Positions 56,078 to 64,000 of a stretch of 64,000 nucleotides of DNA are shown piece by piece (position 1 is the first letter of the stretch; each line of letters opens with the position of its first letter). Under the pieces are notes generated by a model, which saw only the letters and a program-made list of their open reading frames with translations, had not been told where the DNA came from and searched no databases. The position numbers and the translations under genes are program-made. The stretch spans positions 19,675,450 through 19,739,449 of the forward strand of contig CM055095.1 in assembly GCA_029204225.1 (NCBI GenBank). Direction: 5' to 3'. Origin of the DNA: Diphasiastrum complanatum. Lineage: Eukaryota > Streptophyta > Lycopodiopsida > Lycopodiales > Lycopodiaceae.

Positions 56078-56734
56078 CGACAAGACGTGCGTTCGCACAT
56101 GCAAGCCATGTGATAAAAGTCCTCATCTCCGAGGCAGTTTTTTTCTCCGTCTTCTCACATATCGCTCTTGTGTGCACAGATCCGATATATTGTACCTCCA
56201 CATATCGCTCTACTTTGATACTTGTTATACTAGTTGCACAAAGGAGCGATATAACGTGCCATCATTGCATATTGCTTCTCTACGTTACACCTTTTTCCTT
56301 CATATCTCACATATCATGCACAAGTCCGATGTCCCTCAAACTACCTCTATGGAGAGGAGAATGCAGACAAAGAGAGATTTTTTCTCTGTTCGTGCTTTCT
56401 CAGCTCCTGCCATTGCCATTAATCCTCCCAGTAGAATGAGAAGACGCAACCACAACAGGTGGCTATCTAATATTCAAAAATATCATAGGTCAACCAAACT
56501 CCTAATTTCCAAAGTAATATTTTACCGTGCTGTCTGCCAGACCACCAGGGAAGATCTCGGCAGTTTAGTTAGATTCACACCCAGGGCACTTTAGTGCCTT
56601 CAAGATGCTGTTGAGGATTATTAGAGCCTTTTTTCTGAAGACTCATATTTGCTCACCATACATGCCAAGTGATGCAAAATAATCACGAAGCGAATCGAAT
56701 CGAAACAAAACAAAACGGTTCAAACTCTAATACC

Positions 56735-57315
56735 ATTGATGGGAGAAAGAAATAGCTCAAAATGAAACGAAATGAAACAACTAGAAACGAAATGAAACGA
56801 AATGCTAACAAAGGCCGGATAGAGCCGACTTGGTAGGAGTAGCTACTACTACTCACTATGGTCTAATTCTCCTCCAAGTCCCATATATCTTATGATGGTT
56901 TGTTTTAAAAATCAAACGTGTAAACAACAAATAATATTGAAAAACAAAAGCAGAAATTTATCTACTGCTAGCATGCATTCCAATATTGTAGATCATACAC
57001 ATCATAGAACAGAGCATTGAGAAAAATTTCTTCTAGTATCAAAACTAAATCTACAATATCTTTGTTGAGCATTGTCTGTTTCCTAGATCAGTGCATTCGC
57101 GCGAGAAAGATGTTCTCTCTCACAAAAATACGACTAGCTACTGTTAATCCGTAAATTCACTCTATGTCTGTGACTATCTTGATGCGTCTAGCAATACATA
57201 TATTCAGAGTAACATTTCTGTTTAGAGAGATTAAACGATCTACAACTAATTTCAGATTACAAGAGTGGCGGATTAGGCACATCCTAACTGCTGACATCAT
57301 CATATCAAATTAGGA
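56735..57315 (-). repeat. LTR-like segment (minus), related to 47.7-48.1 kb
   Basis: Read on the minus strand it opens with TTTGATATGATGATGTCAGCAG and runs through the same blocks as the plus-strand LTR-like segment at 47.7 kb. It ends before TGGTATTAGAGTTTG (about 56731 downwards), a mutated primer-binding site. A direct array of GAAACGAAATGAAAC-type repeats lies just beyond, at 56690-56800. The coding-like sequence on its other side (57320-57440) also matches that at 47.56-47.70 kb. Confidence 0.45.
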
Positions 57316-57724
57316 AGCTGTACTACATGGTACTTGTTTGATCTTCCTGGTCCTTTGGAGCGCGAAGAGTTTCATGCCACGAAGAAATTCGTGTCGTTTG
57401 ACCTTTTCTTGTTGTTCGTGCATTAGTTGCCTTCTGCCCATTGGGGGACACTTTCATGATTTTAAGGGTAGTATTGTCTTTTTAAAGGCACCTTCACTTT
57501 TTCCTGAAAAAGACGAAAAGCACAAAAAACCCAAAGGTAGGCCTAAAAAGTATCTCTAAGGCATTTTAGAGACATTGTTGCCTTTTTTTGAAGGGCAAAA
57601 AATGCAAAGGTTGGCCAGAAAATTTTTCTAAGTGTCGGAAAAAGTTGCCAGAGTTATTTCTTAAGTGCATCTGTGACAAGACAAATATTAGTGAACATGC
57701 CATTGCAAATTATGTCATGTTCCT

Positions 57725-58200
57725 TTAGTTTGTATTATTTTGAAATGGCAATAAACATAGAGTACTTACAAGTCTTCCGTTGATGATGAATGTGAAATAA
57801 GTCGATAGATTGGTTTGTAATAGCATGAGCTCTGCTTTGATAAAATCAAGCATCCAATGCTCTTCCACCTCAACCATAGTAGAAAATTCTTTCTTTTGTA
57901 TGATGCTTATCTCCTTTCGGTCTGTGTGACCATTTAGTTCGAAGTCTTGATCTAATGGTAGCCATGTACCGTCAGTTTTCTTGTATCTCTGATAGCTAAC
58001 TGTGAGACTAAGCATTTGTTTTTTGATATGATAATGGAAGATCATTAATGACTTTTCTATCCAGCATTTTATATCATTATTTGTTTTACTATCCCAACCT
58101 TAATCCATGACATTTGACAAAGTCTCATCTGATAAATTCTTGCAAACAAATAAAGTTGGTTCCTTCGAACACTTGCACTTGAGAATAATGGAGATGAACT
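57725..58200 (-). pseudogene. Unrecognised exon-like segment next to Copia protease
   Basis: Minus strand: ILKCKCSKEPTLFVCKNLS, a TAA at about 58099, then an open stretch CWIEKSLMIFHYHIKKQMLS, KTDGTWLPLDQDFELNGHTD, FTFIINGRL. This ends at a perfect donor-like GTAAGT near 57770. It is unlike any Copia domain yet directly continues the minus-strand Copia protease. It may be a host exon brought next to, or captured by, the element. I do not recognise it. Confidence 0.35.
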
Positions 58201-59195
58201 TTCTAGCTCCATTGTAAGGTGCAAGATGAGTCAAAAAATTTCTTGAGCTAGTCATATGAGAACTAGTTCCACTATCTATCCACCATGCATTTCCATCTTC
58301 AAAACTAGGAGAGTACATTGAAATCTGAGAGATTCTTCCCCATAACTCCCTTCTACCTCACCTTCACTCTCTTTAGTAAAATTAGCCTGATTGAGGATCT
58401 TTTTCTTCTTGAAACAATCAGAAGCAAAATGCCCCTTATTACCACAAAAGAATCACTTCTTGTTGGATTTGCAACTTGTTGATGAATGTGATGAATCCTC
58501 ATCACAATCCTCCTTGGATTTGTCCTTCTTGAAATGTTGATGTTGCTCTTTGCCCCTTCCTCTTGGCTTGTAATTTAAGAAGAATGTTTTTTCCTCTCCA
58601 CCGTCCTTCAAAGAAAGTTTATTGATCCTCAATAGCTTGCTCTCTTGCCTACACTCCTCGAAAATGAGAATCCTTGTAATGCCTCCAATCTTGGAAGCTC
58701 CGCCTTGATTGCATAAGATTGAACAATGTTTTCAAATTAATCTCTTGATACATTAAGGATTACTTGCACTAATTCTCTTTGATTGAGATGGTCTCCTATG
58801 CAAGCAAGCTCTCTATGAAGATCTTTCACTCTCATGACAAAATTTGAGGCACTCTCATCACTCTTTTGGTAGCTTGAAAGATTTGACTCATAAGAGTGAG
58901 AAATCTAGATGTGTTCTTGGCCTCATAAATGGATTTTAGTGTGTCCCAAGCCTCCTTGGCCGAGGTACATGAGCCAATATCCCTCAAGACATCATTTGAC
59001 ACATTCATTTTGATGACATGTACAGCCATCCTTGCCCTCTTCTTATACTTTTGAACTTCTTGGAGTACTTGTGGCTCCTCCTCAAGTCCTAGCACAATAT
59101 CCATCACATCTTGGAGTACCAAAATTTACTCCATCCTCACCTTCCAAATGGCATAATTGGAGGTGGTCAGTAGTTTGGAACCCATGGAAGCCATC
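58200..59195 (-). pseudogene. Copia gag-protease fragment (minus)
   Basis: Minus strand from 59195: MASMGSKLLTTSNYAIWKVR, then in another frame VLQDVMDIVLGLEEEPQVL and KEAWDTLKSIYEAKNTSRF. A zinc knuckle follows whose first Cys codon has become a stop (FFCGNKGHFASDC near 58430), then protease AWWIDSGTSSHMTSS (58285-58240). Closely related to the gag at 21.2 kb. Integrase, RT and RNase H are absent; an unrelated segment follows. A primer-binding site in minus orientation lies at 59955-59967, giving a leader of ~760 bases with no ORF. Confidence 0.88.
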
Positions 59196-59954
59196 TTCCC
59201 TTGAGAAATTGAATTGTAATAGATCCAAAAACAAAAAAAAAAATTGTCGTTTCTCTTTATAAGAAGAATCCAACAATAGTGTCCAACCAATTCCAACTTG
59301 AGATCTTGCAACCAAAATGTGATACCAATCTCATTTGCTATGTCAATCTCTCTCAATTTAGGTCTAGCTTCTCTCCAAAGATGAAGCACAACAAATCTTT
59401 GACCCAAATTCTTCTAAGCATGTGCAAAGCACACAAATATTTCACAAAAGAATCAAATGCACTTGATTTGCATGAAACTATATGGCTATGGCATCAAAAT
59501 CACACCTAGATCTCCATTAGACAAGATTGGCAAGCAAATTCTTGTGTTTTTTGATGAAACAAGCTAGATATGAGCCTAACTTGATGTGTCCATCTAGGTT
59601 GGGTGTCCTAACCACCTCTATTTGAAACTATATAACTTCATCAAGACACATCCAATTGACATTAAATCCATTGCACAAGAAACTAGACTTCATTAGCTTT
59701 CCAACAAGCTATCAAATACTAGATTTAGATCTACCTTGGAGAAACACCACTAACTCAAAGTTAGGTGATCTCACATGTGCCTGAGCACCTCTATTCATAT
59801 AGTACTCAGGCTGGATCAAATCATCATGATTTTGACCCCCTTTGATCTCAAAATCCACTAGATAGAAATCGAGATCCAACTACACCTGCAAAAGCTAGTT
59901 TTCAAGCCAAAATCTCCATCGAATATGAGGCATGCAATCCATCACACCTTAAGT

Positions 59955-60192
59955 GGCTCTGATACCATGTGTACCTTTTCAAACATGCGAGCACTCTCAA
60001 TTCAATGTGATTGATCTAGGTGTGATTGCACATAGATCTACACAAGATTGATTCACACAATCTAGATTGACAATTCTAAGGCAAGAGCACACAAAAGATG
60101 CAACAATCATTCAAAATGTATCATTCACTATGAGAGACTACTTTTGATGAAAAAACTAAGTATGAAATTAGCTTGCTCTCCAGATGCTCTCA
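59955..60192 (-). repeat. Primer-binding site and LTR end of the minus-strand Copia
   Basis: Minus-strand TGGTATCAGAGCC occupies 59967-59955. Sequence from 59968 upwards would be the LTR, starting TGTGTACC on the plus strand and possibly ending at a CA at 60192, where the next element's LTR begins. No second LTR is seen, so the borders are inferred. Confidence 0.45.
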
Positions 60193-60196
60193 AATC

Positions 60197-60457
60197 TGTT
60201 AGAAATCAATGATAAACTTCATTGTTACTGTTTACGTGGTACATTAATGTTGATAGCTGTGACCAGCTATCATTAGTCATAGGCTAGTCTATTAGTCTAC
60301 TCGTAGATTTTCTCTCTCTCTATCAGGGGTTCAGAGTTTATTTGTACTTTTTACGTTCTATATGAGTTAGAGCGATTGTGTGTGTGTGTTCTTCTTCTGC
60401 CTTCTTGTGGTGATTGCTTATGTTGAATGCTTGATGTTGCATATCTAATTCTTGACA
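60197..60457 (+). repeat. 5' LTR of a plus-strand Copia, ~261 bp
   Basis: It begins TGTTAGAAATC and ends TTCTTGACA directly before the primer-binding site TGGTATCAGAG at 60458. It contains a (TG)n tract near 60378 and a TCTCTCTC tract. The 3' partner is not in the window. Confidence 0.65.
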
Positions 60458-61418
60458 TGGTATCAGAGTGGCGATAGTCCTGCGTGCCTGATCAGTGGAT
60501 ACAACTTGTCACAGGCTCTGCAACGAAGTGAGAAAGTCCTTCACGGGAGGTAAAAGCTTGGAGAGACAAAAGCGGCTGGAAGAAATCCTTCTTTGGTGTA
60601 TTTTGCAGGTTTGGAGCTCAAAATCGTCAGTGGGAAACGAAGACATAGTCTTGGAGGCATCAAAAAGGCCAGGGCAGCATCAAACAGATTGAAAATCTGT
60701 TGTGTGGGGAGGTTTTCACAATACTTTCTAGTTGTTGTAAAAAGCACAGTCCCAGAGGTTTAAAAAAGGCCAGGGTAGCATCAGACAGATTGAAGATCTG
60801 TTGAGTGGAAAAGATATTTGCAATACTTCCTAGTTGTTGTGGAAAGTGCTATTTGTGTGAGAGGTTTGCAAGAAATCTCTCATTTGTCTGTTTGGAGTAC
60901 CGCAAATCACACTAGATAGTGTCTAGTATTGCCATTCAGAGTTAGGAGGCTTCATACTTTTCACATTACTGATCTTTGTCTTTTGAACGATCACACATTT
61001 TGAAATCTTTGTAAAGAGGAGGCGACATAGCTACCACGCTGAAGTGGGGAATCTAGAATATTCCCTATGAAAGTTCTTATATTCTCTCTACTTTTCATCT
61101 TGTTCGTACCAATATCGGATCGACGCGCCATAGGTAAAGAAAACCAAGAGTAGTCGTACATTCGCGCGTCATACCGATATCACATATCAGTACCAATATC
61201 AGAGCGATGCACCAGAGGTAAAGAAAATCCAAAGCAGTCATCCATTCACACATCATACCAATATTGCATATCTGTACCAATATTGGATCCACGCGCTCAA
61301 GCTAAAGAGAACCCCGAGTAGTCGTGCACCCGCGCGTTGTACTGATATTAGGTGTCCAGCCAAAATTTATTGTTCTGTGGTGTGATAAATTTTGTAATCC
61401 AGACTCATCTATCCAGTA
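60458..61418 (+). other. Leader of plus-strand Copia with two sets of tandem repeats
   Basis: The primer-binding site is at 60458-60468. A ~100-bp unit (AAGGCCAGGGCAGCATCA, then GATTGAAAATCTGTTG, then TTCTAGTTGTTGT) occurs twice at about 60647-60850. Three 84-bp units lie at 61106-61357. The gag ATG follows at 61419. Confidence 0.75.
61106..61357. repeat. Three tandem 84-bp units in the Copia leader
   Basis: The units start GTACCAATAT at 61106, 61190 and 61274, are exactly 84 bases each, and are diverged from one another by a moderate number of substitutions. Each carries a GGTAAAGA-like centre and a CGCGCG- or CACACA-like block. The position before gag is where packaging or dimerisation signals lie in retroelements. 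Confidence 0.88.
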
Positions 61419-63042
61419 ATGGCAACTCTAAGTGAGAGTGTCCTTAATGAGTCAAGCAAATTAGAAGGTGCCGACAACTATGCAGTTTGGAAATTCAAAC
61501 TGAAGAACATTGTGATGGAAAAGGAGCTATGGGAGATCGTGATAGGTGAAGAGACAAGGCCAGTGATTGAAGAAGATCAGCAGACATTTGTTAGGAGAAA
61601 ACAAAAATCCCATAATGTCATCAACTTATTAGTGAGATATGCAATTATTCCCTATATTTCAAATTCAAAAGGACAAAAAGAAGTGTGAGATACATTGAAG
61701 ACATTGTTTGAAATGACAAATACATCTAGAATACTGTTTCTAAAGACAAAGTTGCATACATTGCGGATGGATGATGGTGCAACTATTGCCGATCACATAC
61801 TGAAGATCAAAGAGATCAGTGACCAATTAGCAGCAGTTGGAGAGTGAGTACAAGATTGTGAGATCATGCAATTGACATTGAATAGTCTGAGTGAGTCACA
61901 TCAGATGTTTGTGACAAGTATAGCCACAAGAGAAGATCTTCCAACCAATGAGGAACTAGGTGGATTGCTTTTGCAAGAAGAGCAACGTCAAGAGAATCTG
62001 GATCATCGTAACAGGAGCTATGATCAAGCTCTTGCAGTTAGAGGACGAGGTGGAAGATTTGGCCGTGGAAGGTATCAATCGATAGGAGGAAACTCAAGCC
62101 GTGGATCATTTCAACAATTTCATGAGCAAGTCAATGACAGTCTGAATTGAGGCAATTGGAATCAAGGCCGAGGTCAAGGACACGGTCAAGACAAAATAAA
62201 CCTGGAAATTGTAGGTACTGCAACAAACCTGGCCACTGGGAGCGTGCATGCTTCAAGAAACAGAAGGAGATGGAACAAAGAAAAGACAAATGGCAAGCGT
62301 GAAATTATGCTAATCAACATCAATTTGATTACTATTATTTTGAAGACAATTATACTGATCAACATCAATATGATGATGATCAATATGAAGATGATACAAG
62401 TGAGAGCTCAAAATTGTTCATTACAACATTAATGACAAGTGATGAAGCCAAGGATACCTGGTACATTGATAGTGGTAACATGACCTCAAGGAAAGAGTGG
62501 TTTTCAGAACTCAAGGAAACTGACAATGGTGATAAAGTTGGACAAGCTGATGGCAAATTGCTATCTGTTAAAGGAGTTGAAGTGGTACTAGTAAAGCTAG
62601 CCAGCAAGAAGATAAAGCAGATAAGCAATGTGCAATAGTACCTGGCTTAGCTAACAATCTACTATCTGTTGGGACGATGGTTGATCAACAACTCAAGGTT
62701 GAGTTTGATAGTGACAAATGTCTTGTCAAAGACATCAAGAATCACTACAAAGTGATTGCTCCAGGAGCTAGAGTCAACGGGAATCGACTCTACAAATTGA
62801 ATGCGAGATTTTTTACTCAAGCGCTGATAAGCACTGTTGATAGTCGAAGTGATCTTTGGCATCAAAGGTTTGGTCATATCAGTGCTCAAAACTTGCAAAT
62901 CCTTAAAAGAGGTAATCCAGTTGTTGGATTGCCTGATATCTCTTTTGAAGGAAAAATTTGTGAGGGTTGCATTTTGGGAAAACATCATAAAGAGAGAGGG
63001 GTAGCAAAGAGAGAGATTTGTTGTTTTTTTTTTTTTTTGTAA
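61419..63042 (+). pseudogene. Copia gag-protease-GAG-pre fragment, 3' truncated
   Basis: Gag starts at ATG 61419 (LEGADNYAVWKFKLKNIV). A single stop breaks it at 61686 and another near 61846. The main part resumes at 61866 (LTLNSLSESHQMFVTSI) with an RGRGGRFGRGRY arginine/glycine tract. The zinc knuckle YCNKPGHWERAC is in another frame at about 62215-62255. The protease reads DTWYIDSGNMTS near 62455, missing the usual A-(S/T)-x-H stretch. The frame 62677-63042 carries the GAG-pre-integrase block (DLWHQRFGHISAQNLQIL, CEGCILGKHHKE). The element then ends abruptly near 63000 at a T-run (63024-63039). Integrase, RT and RNase H are missing. Confidence 0.85.
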
Positions 63043-63049
63043 AATTCAA

Positions 63050-64000
<951 letters not shown>

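Noticed and set aside
56010-56594. A 194-codon plus-strand open frame.
   Set aside because: Composition is Cys/His/Ser-rich without domain pattern, and it overlaps the G-box and GAGCGATAT repeat region. The frame is probably accidental.

Overview
The window reads as a piece of a large, repeat-rich seed-plant nuclear genome. I lean towards a gymnosperm, but that is inference from repeat density and from how diverged the one intact gene is. Evidence for a plant: many retrotransposon primer-binding sites of the TGGTATCAGAGC type (matching the 3' end of plant initiator tRNA-Met), Copia and Gypsy polyproteins of plant type, and an intronless cytochrome-b5 fusion desaturase of the plant sphingolipid Delta8 family. 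AT-rich spacers and long (GA)n arrays fill the rest. No bacterial operon, CRISPR array, rRNA or tRNA gene was seen.

Layout: 1-2.7 kb, unremarkable spacer and a decayed minus-strand Copia. 3.2-10.6 kb, an unrecognised ORF, then a young Copia element (4280-9732) lying between two oppositely oriented Gypsy gag fragments. 12-16.5 kb, relics of host genes: a SEUSS-like fragment, at least one cleanly spliced exon pair of a gene I do not recognise, and a minus-strand ORF. 17.1-18.0 kb, a possible Helitron replication-protein fragment. 18.3-19.1 kb, an inverted mosaic of Gypsy LTR pieces. 20.4-24.1 kb, a Copia deletion derivative lacking protease and integrase. 24.2-24.7 kb, a Copia gag fragment. 24.75-39.8 kb, a large Tat/Athila-like Gypsy element split by a complete chromodomain Gypsy (29902-36935). 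40.1-42.1 kb, a Copia fragment. 42.55-44.28 kb, the intact desaturase gene with its promoter. 46.3-52.3 kb, Copia fragments forming an inverted repeat, LTR debris and tandem copies of a Gypsy zinc-knuckle/protease segment. 54.1-56.1 kb, a broken or spliced minus-strand gene of unknown family with a G-box cluster upstream. 56.7-63.0 kb, LTR debris and two further Copia 5' halves on opposite strands. 63.6-63.7 kb, a long (AG)n array.

The desaturase is the only gene I would call functional. The most unusual retroelement features are in the outer Gypsy. Its integrase frame runs without a stop into a long Ser/Thr/Pro-rich plus coiled-coil region, and a stop-filled, T-rich segment with splice-like borders lies between its protease and reverse transcriptase, where Ogre/Tat elements carry an intron. 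All calls come from reading the sequence and its translations; no database search was run.
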